Translations under genes and position numbers: made by a program | Part shown: positions 1 through 20,900 of the stretch, one piece after another | Numbering within the stretch: position 1 is the first letter of the stretch | Layout: each line of letters opens with the position of its first letter | Notes under the pieces: generated by a model | The model's input: only the letters and a program-made list of their open reading frames with translations | What the model was told of the DNA's origin: nothing | The model's database searches: none | Source of the DNA: Tiliqua scincoides | Taxonomy: Eukaryota > Chordata > Lepidosauria > Squamata > Scincidae | Direction of reading: 5' to 3' | NCBI RefSeq assembly: GCF_035046505.1 | Contig: NC_089822.1 | Coordinates: forward strand, 103,982,659-104,046,658 | Length of the DNA: 64,000 nucleotides

Positions 1-272
1 CACCGTATATGCGAAAAACTTTAAGGATACTGTGTTACAATATATGCATGTTGGACCATTCACAAGACTGGTTTAGCACATGCGGATCCACTGAAAAAAT
101 TCAATGTGTGTTCGTTGCTACCCACCAGAAGTAGTCATATTCTGTGGAAGTACATGGCACATGTATTAACAACATAGACTGAGGTTTCAATTTTTGTACT
201 TTTTTTTTTAACATGAGACCCACTGTTGCTCCCTAGTACTTGATAGTAGGGTAACTCAAACAAGCCATAAAT

Positions 273-703
273 CAGGGGTTCTTAATCTGGGGGGCCTGCA
301 TCCCTAGGAGATCATCAGGTGCTCCTAGAATTATTTTTTTAAAATGCTCCTTGACACACTTGATTTTGACTAAACAAGGACATTTTTTTAATTGGATTTA
401 CTTTAAATTGGACCCTGACTACTGATGGGCCAAGAAATGCCAATAATAGTTTTTCCTATTGGCCACAATAGGATTTTTGGCATGAGTTTTTTATGTCTTC
501 AAATATGAAACAAGCATGTTTTTTCGTACAATTAAAATTTCATGTTAGTTTTGGAAGTTCTGGGTTGGTTTATTTTTGCTAAATGTACAATTCAATTTTA
601 GGAAAATGGCAAATTATATTTGAAATAAACAAAAATGAGGGGGGCTGCATAAGCAGTTTGAAATGTTGGGGGAGTATGAGGCTCAAAAGGTTAAGAACCT
701 CTG
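273..703. mobile_element. Non-autonomous hAT element
   Basis: Ends are CAGGGGTTCTTAA and its inverse TTAAGAACCTCTG. Flanks ccataaat and tcataaac form a degraded 8-bp target duplication. No coding capacity. It lies in the SPAG17 intron before the first exon seen. Confidence 0.75.
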
Positions 704-745
704 TCATAAACAAATGGCCATTTCAGTTGGCCTTTATGCTAATAG

Positions 746-8732
<7,987 letters not shown>

Positions 8733-8790
8733 TGTAAGTAATTTAGATATATTTAAGCATGGAACCCATCTCTCTGCCATTCCACTTCAC

Positions 8791-8796
8791 AATAAA
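8791..8796 (+). terminator. SPAG17: SPAG17 polyadenylation signal
   Basis: A canonical AATAAA sits 59 bases after the SPAG17 stop codon, implying a very short 3' UTR with cleavage expected around 8810-8820. Confidence 0.7.
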
Positions 8797-8819
8797 ACTT
8801 TGTCAGATGGCAACAACTG

Positions 8820-10160
8820 CACTAAATATTCAGTGCTTACCATGTATGAATGGTAGGTAAATGTCATGCAATGAATTTACTTCAGCAAAAGTGAACATGA
8901 TCTCTGCCTCCAAAATAAGTTAAGTTGCTCTGCACTGAAGAGAAACTTCTTCCTGCTGCTAATCTCTGCAGATAGAAAAGAAACCTGGAAGTCCTGCTTT
9001 AAGAAGTGCATGAAAGGAGCCACCTATCACAGGATGTCCTAATCTCATAATTGGAAGAAGCTGGCCTCTTCGCCCAGAGCAGCAGCTGCCACTCCACGAG
9101 AACGAAGAGCGGGGAGCCTAACCTTCAAAATCTTTCCAGAAGGGTCATACTTTAGGCCTGTGCAAGAGCTTCCCAATATATAGGGTGGGCTGCACAAAAC
9201 TCGTGAGGATCTGAAAAGGAAAACAAAAAAAAAGGAATATGCCCAGGTCTTTTCACTGAAACACTGTAAACTAAGTTAATAAACTAAAAAAATGAAAAAG
9301 TTATACGAAGTTTTGCTATTAGATATATTTATGATTCTTAAATTTGACTGGATATGAAAGAAACCTTGGACTTACCATTATACATTTTTTCCATAGTGGA
9401 CAAATTGTATCCTTGCTTATCCCATTTGTTCTAGAAAGGCAGAGTAGTACAAGTGGAGGGTTTTCTAGTGACTGGTGGGAGAAACCCACTCTCCACTTCA
9501 GTCTTGACACAGATGTAACTAGGAACATCACAAATCCCCAATGCATATGTTGTTGTCTCTCAACTATGCAATATTTGAAATGGGAAAAGATGATGTAGGA
9601 TTAGGGCAGATATCCCCTGGTGTGTGTTGCTCTTCCAGAAGACCCCGGGAGTCAGACCATCTCCTAGGGATCCCTTCTGTGAGAAAGAAAGAACAAAAAC
9701 TTGCGCCTTGGGTGGGAAGGATATTGTTTATTTGTCGAAGAGAAACATTGGACTTACTGGACTATCACAACGATTCTCACACAAGGTATAAGAAGATGTG
9801 TTTAATAGCAGGGCCTGACCAGGTTGGGAAAGGTTTTATTTCATTTACTATCTAGTAGCCATGGACTAACCTACCCTGTAGCGCCCACCCTCCAAAGACA
9901 GTCTTGCAGAAGAATAGGTATTCCACCCTTTCCTCCCCTTACGTAGGTGGCCAGTAAAAAGACATAGCCTAAGCACTTCATGAAAATGATTTTTAACAAT
10001 CACTGCATAAGACAAAGCCATCAGCACATATAAAACCATACTGGGAAAGCATTAAAACAGAAAATTAAGAGGAGCAATAAAAATTGAAACAGAAGTGGAC
10101 CCATAAAAGCAGAGCAGCAATGCACAAGAAAGGCAAGAAGAACAAACAGTAAAATTTTTA
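8820..10160. other. Intergenic, nothing recognised
   Basis: Between the SPAG17 3' end and the next LINE I find no exon-like or repeat-like sequence I can name. Confidence 0.5.
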
Positions 10161-10163
10161 AAA

Positions 10164-10805
10164 CATTCAGACAGCGTACACTTCTGTACTGCAGCGAGTC
10201 ATGGACTCTTTGCTCACAACAGGAGAGGAAACAACGCTTTCCACATGCGCTGTCTCCGATGCATTCTCGGCATCACCTGGCAGGACAAAGTTCCAAACAA
10301 CACAGTCCTGGAACATGCTGGAATCCCTAGCATGTATGCACTGCTGAAACAGAGACGCATGTGTTGGCTCGGTCATGTCGTGAGAATGGATGATGGCCGG
10401 ATCCCAAAGGATCTCCTCTATGGAGAACTCCTGCAAGGAAAGCGCCCTACAGGTAGACCACAGCTGCGATACAAGGACACCTGCAAGAGGGATCTGAAGG
10501 CCTTAGGAGTGGACCTCAACAGGTGGGAAACCCTGGCCTCTGAGCGGCCCGCTTGGAGGCAGGCTGTACAGCATGGCCTTTCCCAGTTTGAAGAGACACT
10601 TGGCCAACAGACTGAGGCTAAGAGGCAAAGAAAGAAGGCCCATAGCCAGGGAGACAGACCAGAGACAGACTGCACTTGCCCCCAGTGTGGAAGGGACTGT
10701 CACTCCTGAATCAGCCTTTTCAGCCACACTGGACGCTGTTGCAGAAACACCTTTCAGAGCGCGATACCATAGTCTTTTGAGACTGAAGGTTGCCAACAAC
10801 AGACA
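10164..10805 (+). mobile_element. Non-LTR retrotransposon, ORF2 C-terminal end
   Basis: An open frame of 154 codons at 10245-10709 reads MRCLRCILGITWQDKVPNNT, RMCWLGHVVRMDDGRIPKDL and GRPQLRYKDTCKRDLKALGV and ends in a [10 protein letters not shown] zinc-knuckle start. This is the typical post-RT domain of a widespread animal LINE; I cannot fix the clade. The tail ATACCATAGTCTTTTGAGAC follows at about 10764. Confidence 0.8.
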
Positions 10806-11358
10806 GCGTGCAGCAGCAAGGCCAGAGGCCCCAGACCTCACCCAAATCACAGTGAAAATGCAAAATGAAATGGGCAACGCTGCCCTGCTGGCAAAACTAG
10901 CATTCTGCCAGCACTGGCTGCTGTAAGGCAGCCATAAAGCTTGCTCCAGCAGCATGCACTGCCGGAGCACCAGCAGGAAGGCCAGCGCCTTCCCACGTGT
11001 GTTGCTGCTGCCCTGGCTTGCCCACCAGAGTGGGAGGTGGTGGGGGAGGGAGGAATGGGGCAGGAAGACTGCAGGAGAGGGTGGGCCTGGCTGCAATGAC
11101 ATGCACTGGATCCTATCCTCTTACCTGCAGCTCCTTCTCCACCCCCCTTCTCTCTGCAGACTTGCACCAGTGAAATTGCTGACATGTCCAAGGAGACCTA
11201 ATGGGGCAGGAGGCTTACAGAAGGGGAAAGGGACTTAAATCCTCTTTCCAAATTTTCCTGCTCCATCCCACTCCCTGCTGGATATAGCATGCACTTTTTC
11301 AGTGTGGCTGCATAGGTGGTGGGGGGGGGGGAAGGATAGGATTGGGCCAAAACAGTGA
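10806..11358. other. GC-rich intergenic block, probably repeat-derived
   Basis: The block starts at the LINE end and is rich in CAGCAG/CTGCTGG-type inverted words. Open frames on both strands overlap here, which reflects base composition. No family assigned. Confidence 0.35.
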
Positions 11359-11864
11359 GAGATAAATGGAGACAATCATGGAATAGCCCTGCATATTTCA
11401 CAGTACAGGACATTGGTACTAAATGCCAGAGCGGTGGCTGTATGTGCATAGAATGAGTAAAAATCCCAATAGGCACCTGCTGATGAACTTTGTCTTCTTT
11501 GCCAGCGAGATGTTTATAGAACTTGCTGCTTTGCTCCTAACTCTTTAGCTTGGTTCAAGGCAGATAGATCATTGAACAGGGAGGCTGCTGCAGTATAGGT
11601 AGTATCTTCAGAGAGGGAGCCTGTAGCATATCAGTTAATAACTCCCCCTGTGTTTCATTGCAATTGATTAAGTTAAGGCAGCTAATAAAAGCAATCAAAA
11701 TTCTGACTGCCTTTCCTCTCTAATTCATCTAAACCAAATCAGAGAGGAGCAGTATCAATTTTTCCTTTGGCAACAGAGGAGCTTCATTTAAGCCCTGTTC
11801 CCTAGGGCAAGACGGGAACAGAACTGCAAGTTGCTTCTTCCTGTGGAAAGTCCATAACTCATTG

Positions 11865-12225
11865 GGTTTTTGATGTACTGGTTGAATTCTCATGATCCAC
11901 AATGTTTACACAAGTGCAGTTGGCACAGACTAAAGACAAAACCTTTTTGTATAGTGGCACCACTTCTGTGGAATGCATGGCCAGAGGATGTCCAACAGGT
12001 AGGCCTCAATCAGTCCCTGAAGGCTTTTCTTTTGCATTCTGCTTTCAGTAGGCTGGGTTAAAATTTTTATCACTGCTGGTTTAAATTGTGGTTACTGGAG
12101 ATATGCTGATCGTTGCTGATTTTTTTAAACTATTCTATTTCTTGATATATCTTTTTAACCCTGCTCTCTGCTTTGAGAAAATCTTATTTTTAAAAGTGGT
12201 TTATAAATTCAAATAATAAATGTAC
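11865..12225 (+). mobile_element. L2-like LINE 3' end
   Basis: VAPLLWNAWPEDVQQVGLNQ then SLKAFLLHSAF is the C-terminus typical of L2/CR1 ORF2 (LWNSLP...LKTFL). A T-rich 3' UTR follows, ending TTTATAAATTCAAATAATAA. Confidence 0.65.
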
Positions 12226-12558
12226 ATAGCACCACCCAAATGACCATTGAAATAATAGTTAGTAGCTTACAAGTACATCAATAATTTGGGGATCTGGAAA
12301 AAAGAGAGCATAGCCAATTTAAAGTTGTATTTGTTGGGTAGGGAATCTAGCTCCTTTCCCAGGACTTCTACTTTTATTCTAGCTAAGGAAGAAGTTGTCA
12401 TCAGTACTTTTTGCTGTGTTTGATCAGTATTTGATCTGCTTTAAGAAGATTCAAATACTTTAAATATTAGAGATAATTAGTATGCAAGAATTCATCATTT
12501 CCGTTTTCATTCACAATCACTCTAATGGCAGAACGGACATCGTCTTCAGTGACACATC

Positions 12559-12655
12559 ACTCACAGCCCGATCCTATCCACACTTTCCTGGGAGTAAGCC
12601 CCATTGACTTTGATGGGACTTACTTCTGAGTAGACATGCCTAGGATTGGGCTGTC
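12559..12655. mobile_element. Palindromic MITE (about 97 bp)
   Basis: Near-perfect foldback: CAGCCCGATCCTA at the left and TAGGATTGGGCTG at the right, with internal arms CTGGGAGTAAGCCCCATTGA and its imperfect inverse. The rest of 12,226-13,640 shows nothing else I recognise. Confidence 0.7.
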
Positions 12656-13648
12656 AGGTGTTTGCCACATTGCCTCTAAGAGGAAGCTTCAGTGTAGTCT
12701 TTGTATCAGCAATGAAGGTGTGTGCATCTCTGCTATCTTCTAACTTTGCTTTCTTTTGCAGAACAGACCGTGACAGTCCTACAGTGACAAGATTCTAATC
12801 CAGCATGAATAATAGGTAGAAAGCAGTACACTAGATATATTTACTCTCAGTGTATTTAAATATTTTTCACTTATTCACTCTATCGAACTCTGATGGAGAG
12901 TGAACCACACCACTTCTCCAGCATATCTTCCAGTCACTAAAATGAATATACATTAGCCATGTTTATGAATAAAAATTACTTCCTCACTACTATGGAGTCT
13001 GTTTGGAGCAATGAAAAAGCGTTTACCACCAACAGAGCTTTCCTGAGAGCATGTTATGCAACAAGACTGTGCGCCACCTACATTTGCTGGGAGATGCGAC
13101 ATGCACGAGTGGGGTACTCAAGCAACAATACTTCTCAAAAAGAATCCTGCCCAGCCCTTTCCAGTGGTACAGGATTTGGCCACTCAGGCAGCATCCAATC
13201 TGACAGGCTCTCCTCCTCAGACTCCCCAAGACTACAATCAAGTGGCAGATGCTTAAACCAAACAGTTATTCCAAGTACTTTGGCAGTTATATAAAACTGT
13301 GCCTTTCACTTGCTTTCCAGTGTTGCAGATGTCCTTACCAACTATGAAGATATCAGAGGGTTGAACATCTGCTTTGAAATGAAACTTGCTACTCACCCCG
13401 GTTTTGAAAGCCTTTCTGTCTTGAATGTGGAGAGCAAGACTAGAAAGGAATCCTCCTCCAGTCTCCTACTGTACAGCCAAATATTTAACTTGAAGGAATC
13501 GGCTTCTCTTAACAAATAGCTCTTAAGAAAGGGCTCATTAGGACTCCCAACTGTATAATGAAGCCTACAGAAAGTGCTAATTGAAGCACAGCTGATGCCA
13601 GCACTCCAGATGCATCATTCTAATGGTGAAAATGTTTTATATAAATTA

Positions 13649-13827
13649 GGGCACAATCCTAACTAACTTTCCAGCACCAGGGTAAGGGCCATGCAGCTGC
13701 AAGGTAAGGGAACAAACATGCCCTTACCTTGAACAGGCTTCTGTGACTGCCACCCAACTGCAGGATGCAGCACACGCCCCATTGGCACAGCTATGCCAGT
13801 GCTGGAAAGTTGGTTAGGATTTGGGCC
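13649..13827. mobile_element. MITE with TTA target duplication
   Basis: Terminal inverted repeats GGGCACAATCCTAAC and GTTAGGATTTGGGCC surround an internal AAGGTAAGGG/CCCTTACCTT palindrome. TTA flanks both ends (13646-13648, 13828-13830). The size and TTA duplication suggest PIF/Harbinger, not proven. Confidence 0.7.
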
Positions 13828-13917
13828 TTAGTCTCATAGTCTGAGGAAAGAGGACATTGCTATTATTTTGTTTCAGCAAGGAGCACATGGAATAGTTAGA
13901 GAGTTTTGGATGCCTTC

Positions 13918-13923
13918 TTTATT
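13918..13923 (-). terminator. WDR3: Candidate WDR3 polyadenylation signal
   Basis: This is the only AATAAA I found on the minus strand in the first kilobase beyond the WDR3 stop. It would give a 3' UTR of about 0.9 kb. A MITE (13649-13827) lies just beyond it. Confidence 0.4.
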
Positions 13924-14807
13924 TGGAAACTTGGCTACAAAATAACAAACCTAAGCCAAATGTAGGGAAAAGTTTGGTTCTGTAAACAAATTTTCTTTCA
14001 CACCCATTCTGCTGAACAGCAAGGAACAAAAACTTATTGGAGCATCTCACAAGTACCTTCTCAGCACATACACTGAATAAATTGATGAATGCACTCCATC
14101 ACACGTTTACTACTTTGTTCCAAACGCGTGTAAGCGCTTGCAGCACTGTGCTTTGGATGTGGGTTTTTAAACTATTTCATTTCAGAAGGCTTTTATAAAA
14201 CCACTTCATTTAAACTTGGACGCAGAGAAAACAAGTCAAAGCACTAGGTCAGTTTTTTAGAGGCTTTATAACAAATTGCAAATATACACAACAGAGTGCA
14301 AAGAGGTTTTCCATTCTAGGGCTGGGCCAAAATGGATGTTTTGTGAAAAACTGCACGCAGTTTGACAAGTGTTCAGGGGAGGGGGCTACAATATAGGGCT
14401 AAAACATATGTCCACTCAGGAGCAGGAAGCACTAAGATTTGGCTACATTATGGCAAAAAGCCATATCTGATTGGCAGTTTGATGATGTGGGACACTGCCT
14501 CAGGAAGCTCATGTTTAAAAAGCAACCAAACCACAGACTGGGCAGAGAAGCAGTTACAACAAGATGTTGGTGTACAGTAAACCTAGGGGGGTGGGGGGGG
14601 GGAAGAGAGAAGAATCATGACCACTCAACTTATGTTCTAAGATGTTTGTGGACAAAACTTTGCTGCAGTCCTATTAAAAATCCTTTAGAAGCACTAACTC
14701 TGTACATGTGTCCTCACCCAAACTCATGAAATCCAGACCAGTTTGTTGGAGAAAGCAACTCTTCCAAGCCCCCATGTTCTGAAGGGACAAATCCAAGAGT
14801 GTCCCAG

Positions 14808-14963
14808 TTAGACCACTGCAAGAATCATCCTCTGTTTCTTCTTTCTTTTCCTCTTTTTCTCCTCAAAGCGGTCAGTAGCGTCAGCAAAAAAGGTTACATC
14901 GTCTTTGGCCTCTATTTCTCTCTTCAGGAACTGGAGACCAGCCATGTTGAACCCCAGGACATC
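14808..14963 (-). CDS. WDR3: WDR3 exon 27 (last coding)
   Basis: Residues 890-940 and stop TAA (14808-14810). It holds the end of the Utp12 domain ([20 protein letters not shown]) and a basic, nucleolar-signal-like tail [13 protein letters not shown]. Acceptor CCTCTAG. Confidence 0.96.
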   Translation of the reverse strand, partial: DVLGFNMAGLQFLKREIEAKDDVTFFADATDRFEEKKRKRKKKQRMILAVV

Positions 14964-17900
14964 CTAGAGGCACAAGTGAGAGAGAACCAATCTGAGGGCA
15001 TACTTGAAAGGTCCACAAAGGATATTCTAACATGACTCATTAAGTTCAATTATCCTTTTTCTTGCAATGAAATGAAGTCAAGCCACATCACCCAGTCAAT
15101 CCTGACAGACACTGTCTTCATGTTTTTCAAAAAGCACACCCTGTTAAGGCAGACAAACCTCAGTCCCTCCTGGTTACTGATGAGGGTCTGAGGTGAAAAA
15201 ATAGTGGTTTGCCTTCAAGCCACTTAAATGAGTTTAAGGTCAAAGTGAGATATCCCAACTCACAATCACTGCTCTATAATATAAGGGCCCAAGGCATGTA
15301 TACATATTCCAGTTACCATAGGGATTGTACTAAAGTAGACTTCCCACTGCTGGAAGTGAACTAGTAGCCTGGTTATATTTATTCCAATCTACAGGTTGAG
15401 ATTCGCCTGGGTTCCAGCACTCACTAGATAAAAAAGTGATAAGCACTGGATTAAAAAAACGCACTATAGCAAATCAATTTAAAAAACAAAGTTTCTTTGC
15501 TCCAGTGGTTGAAAAACAGCCTTGCTGACCTTTTGACTCTAAGATAAGAGTCATTAAGAAGACAATCCATCTGCACTTCACTCGGCCCCTCCCTTCACCA
15601 ATGCAAAATGATCACTTTGCTTTTGTGCTGAGGGAAGGGAGGGGTCCGAAGGAGAGAGAAGGATTGATGATGGATTGTTACCTTGCTGCCCTCTCTCTCT
15701 CTCTATGAAGGAGGCTGTTAAAGGACTGTTCAGTTTTTAAAACTGATTTTAAAGGGATGCATTTTTCTCCACGGATCAGCACATTCTTTCTCATTTGCAG
15801 GGACCATTCATGCTGAGTCAAATCCATGTATAAATAGGCTGGACCTGTAATTTTATACCACTTTTCTTCCAAAGGTACTCAAACAGGCTCATGATTAAAA
15901 TATAATTAAAATCAACTATAAAATGCAAAATAAATATTAAAAAAATAAATATGAATATAAGATGAAAATGACGAGAAGAAGGCAGGAAAGGAGAAAGCTT
16001 CATGGTGAATACATGGCAAAAGGGCAAGAAAGTGAAAACAGGAGCAAAGCTGTCAAAAGGCAGGACGTACAAGAGAAATGAGATGAGAGAAAGAAAGAAC
16101 TGTGATGAAGTTGATGGGGAAAGAGCAGGAGTCCTAAAGAAGGAAGTATAAGGAGAGAGAGAAAAGCCAAAGCAATAAGGGACAGGGAGAAGGAACTGGT
16201 CCATACAGGGAAGAAGCAACTGCTTAGTCCCTGCTGGATGTAAGAGCTAGGAATAACCCAAACAGGTAGAAGTCTCAAAAAAGCCCCTATGAACCCACTC
16301 CCAGTAGGGTAGAAGGTGAGCCTCAGAGAGCAGGAGGCTTGGATACAGTAATGGTCCCTTTCCCCCCCACAGAAACTCTATTGGGCAAAAAGCAGAAAGG
16401 ATTTCCCCACCAGAATTATCAGATGGGGATCCCAAACCTAACTTGTGCTGGAACAGGCAGGCCACAGCAGCCTGCGCTGTATCCAGTGCAGGTTGGGGCA
16501 GGCTGGAGGTCACCTCAGGATAATGGGATATTTTTCCCCATACCTGGTGTCGAGCCCGAGCCACCCCATGTGACTATTTAGATCTGTGCCAGCTATATAG
16601 CTGGTGCAAATCTGAGCAGCCTCTGTACGTGGGGGTTAGAATTTGGCACGTGCCACAGCCAATCCCACCCCCTTCCAGGCCCAAAAGTCCTGCCCTCTCT
16701 CCACTGAAAAAGTGCCCCCCATCCCACCCCTGGATCACTCTCCTGCCACCCTCTCCTACCCCGTGTTGGCAAGCACAGGGTCGAAATTCAGCCCAGGGGA
16801 ACGGCATAGGCCTCCATGCCTGCCCAGTCAACACCTGAGTTGGTGCAAATGTGCCTTGCAGCACATTTGCAAATTCGGGAGTCAGTACAGGTGGCTTGCA
16901 CCAGCTCAAGTCACTACTAGGATTGCACCCCTAGAGTGTCTTAGTAATTAACAGGTATACTCCCCTGAAGATACCTTTAAATAAACCCTTTGTGCAGCAA
17001 TGCTCTACCCCTATTGGTTCTTTTACCCTTTAGAGAACATTATATGGTATGGGATGTCCTACCCCTCACTCTACAACATGGATCTGCCCCTCTGGGGTGG
17101 GTCACCCTCTGGGGTGACCGTAACCATAATGTATGAACTGAGCATAGCAGTGCCATCTCATTACATTGTTTTTCAACTGCTAACTACAGGAGTGTAGGCC
17201 TTAAAGACATTATTCAGAACTTGCTCACTCCCCCTCCTCTCCTGTTGCAACTAGTGAAAGAGTGATCAAAGGCAGCTGAGTTTGGGAGGGTTGGAATGGC
17301 ACTGAAATTGTGCACCCTTTATACACAGACTATCAGTAACATCCCACTGACAAGTACTTACCCTCACTTGGCTGACTTTAGAGATGGTGGTTTTCTTCAG
17401 ATCCTCCATCACCTTAACTAGAAGCTGATTGCTTGTGATCTGCCCAAAATGTATCCTTGAAGAGGGAGGGAGAATATAAAACTTTCAGACCTCCTTAGTA
17501 GTTTGCAAGTCCTAATTGCCAAGTTACACCATAAGGAGATTTCCCCCTTTTCTTTGCTTCCAAACTATAGGAATAAAAAGGGTGCCTGCAGGAACACAAC
17601 TAACTGGGCATTCATCAAAATAAACACCAGGCACCATTCTGTTGTTATTTATTATTAACTTGGCATTTCTAGACCATCCGTTCAGAGGATGCTTCACAAG
17701 CCCAACTCAAGACCACATCATCTTGCTTCACACCCTGAATGATCCTGATCAGAAAGTGGAGTTTTGCCAAACTTTTACAAATAAATGTGCAAAGAATGAC
17801 ACCTCCCCCCCCCCCCAATCTTTTGGACTGACAAAGCCACCTTAAGTTGAACGGCCATGCTAATGAACACAACACTTTACTGGTCAAGTGGAAATCCATA

Positions 17901-20900
17901 AGTTGAAATTGAAAGAGATTCCAATTCCTATCACCATTTTGCTTGTAATTAGCGCTACTGGTGTTGTGCGTCCATTCCTTTTTGATCCAATCACGACTGG
18001 TGGCTGTGCTGGACAACTAATTCCTCCCAGCCATAGCTAAATGGCTGAACATTGATGAAATTTAGTTCCAGTATGACAGGGTACCCTTGCATGCAATTAA
18101 TTAGATGAGCATTTTCCTTAGTGGTGGATTGGATGCCATGGACAGGTTGAGTATCCTGCCAATCGCCAGATCTTACTCCACTGCTTTCCTCTGGTGCAAT
18201 CTGAAGAATGAAGTTTATGCCTGAAAACCTGAACAACTGAGCAATGTAGACAAGAAATGGTTGATAAAGGTGCACAAATTATTTCAGATTTATGTTGGAA
18301 GGTCGTAAAAAGAGTTGATAAATGTACTGAAGTACACTTTGAACAATTGTTGTACTTAGCATTTCTTCTCTGTTTTCATATTATCTCCTACACATGCATA
18401 TTTATTAAACTTTTTCTGGTTAAAGATCACATCTTTGACTGCCCTGTTACTCCTGGGACACCCGGTGTATGTGCTCCACTGACACATTTTAATTCAGCTT
18501 GAATGAACCTGCAACGCTACACCCACGGCAATTGAAATGACAACTTTGTGAGCCTTCAAGCCCATCTGCTTAGCTGTCAAGTCTTCTGCAACTCTTTGCA
18601 GGGTGGTCTGTATATGCCACACTGGGTTAATTAAAGGAATAGAATAAACCAACAAATCTGACATAGAGTGAGATACAAAAGCCTCTGAAAACTCTTTAAT
18701 CTGCATCCTGCAGTTGGGCGACAGTCACGGAGGCCTTCTCAAGGTAAGGGACTGTTTGTTCCCTTACCTTGGAGCTGCATTGTCCTTACCTTGCTGCTGG
18801 AAAGTTGGTTAGGATTGCACCCTGATAAATCAATAATGAACTGCATGCTCATGGAAGCAGGCAGCTGTATGAAAGCCTGGGCTTTAAACATAATCAATAG
18901 TCTCTATACTGCCACAAAGTTCGCTCTGGCATTTGTCAGAACCATTCCCACCTAGGCTCAGATCAAGGCCAGTTGTCCAAGACCTACTTCAGCCCATGAA
19001 GCTACTCTGCACTCTCTCTGTATTGTGAGGGTTACCTGAGCAGAAACATCAGAGCCCGGCAGAGCAGCTCAACATCTGAGCCTTGCTGAAGATATTGATT
19101 GAAGAGCTTGAGAAGATCAGGCACATAGGAAAACGGCAGCACCAACAGAGATTCTTCCAATTCACTGAAGAGGGGAGAAGAGTAACATTATCAAGCCTCC
19201 CATTCCAGACCTAGGGCAGCACCCATTCTCAGCAAGATATTACCACCAAAGCAGATGGCACTAGCACAGAAGATAGTAACCAATGGCTTGCCCTAGACAC
19301 CTGAAAAAGGAGCACACGTGGGAACAGGTGCTTGGCACCATTGCTGCCTACTTTTCCAAGGTGAGCAAAGCACAGGACACCTGGATAGAACTAGGCACGA
19401 TTTCACCTAGGGCGATTTCTAGCTATGCTTCATCAGTACACAAACATCCTGCCTTTCCAGGTCAGGACTGGCTGCTATCAACTCCCAAGCACACAGGCAA
19501 CTCTGTGAAGTGGTAGCAAGACAACTCAAAGAGCCACAACCTCTATCAGCTGTTTCACAAAGACTACGTTTTATACTACGAAACCCTGGAAACTCAAAAC
19601 CCAATGGTGTTCAATGAGCCATGCGTGATAAGGATTTTAGAGTGCTAAGGATTTTGTGAGTTAGACAATGACAAGCTAGGTTGGGGAAAGAAGGGGTAGG
19701 ACAGCTTCTATATCTTATGGTTACAGCATGAAGCCCGAGGACACAGGAGGAGCATCTACCAAACAAGGCCAATGGATGACTAAGGAGCACGTGTTTTGAA
19801 CCAAAGCATCATACATACAATTCCCACATATTCAGTCAAAAGCTCTCTGACGGCAGACAGCTGACTGAGCCCCACTTGTCACTGCAGGTTCTACTACAGC
19901 CTAAAGAACTCAAGACAGCTATGGCCAAAAATGCAGTGCTCTGTACATCTCTAGGATCTTGCCATACAAAACAGGCTTTATTTCAGACTGTTCAAATCCA
20001 GGTAACTTCCATTAGAGCAACTATAGTAGGTGCCTGTAACTTTGATGGAACTGCATTGATTATGAACCCAGAACCTGGATTGTGCATTGTACATACACAT
20101 TTTCTTGTCTCAGGAGTTTCCACCAGCCAGGCCTATTAGCCCGTTCACAAACCACAAAAAGCTTCTTGACACTCACCTTGATCTCACCTTCTTGAGAACA
20201 TCCAATACGTAAGCAGAAGGCTGCAAGAAAAGGACAAGAGTGGATTCCGTTGTTCACTTTGGTAGGTCAGCTCAAATCCTTTATGGGAAAACATGTTCTG
20301 ACCAGAGCATGATTTTAGGGTGCATATTTTTTTTATTGGTGAATGCATATTCATTTTTTTAAAAACACTATTGGCAAAATTTATTTTTCTGAGCGAATAA
20401 AGGAGTGAAGCTGGGAGATACAGAACACAGTGTAAGTAATAAGACTAGTAATTCTTCCAAAATTTCACAAATACTTTGAGAAACATGAGCAAATAGACGA
20501 TGATTTGTAGATTAATTGCTAGGTGACAAACTGAATGGCATTTTACTATGCCAAGCAACTAACAGGAAATGTAACATGGTGAGACAATAAGAATTCATCT
20601 CCCAGCATCCAACCAGCTCACTACAAACAGCAGTTGATTCACTGGGATCTCACTCAAGAGGTCCCTGTGAATCAGCTGCTGCTTTTAGTGGGCTGGTTAC
20701 ATGTCTACAGTATCTGCCTGTCAGAAGGGGTAAGGTGAGTTTTTACAGTCTCCCACTTTTACATTTGCTACTAGTTGCAGAGCATGGTAAAACTGGCATT
20801 GCCACCTAGTTCTGCTCCATACATTTTCTACCCCTTCCCACCATCAGCAAAATGGGGGTAGTACTACTACTGATCTACCATACAGAGCTACGGTAAAGTC

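Noticed and set aside
10245-10709. 154-codon open frame as a host gene
   Set aside because: The sequence is a widespread LINE ORF2 end followed by that LINE's tail, with no neighbouring exons.
10503-11102. 199-codon minus-strand open frame
   Set aside because: It is antisense to the LINE and then runs into GC-rich repeat-like DNA; no recognisable domain.
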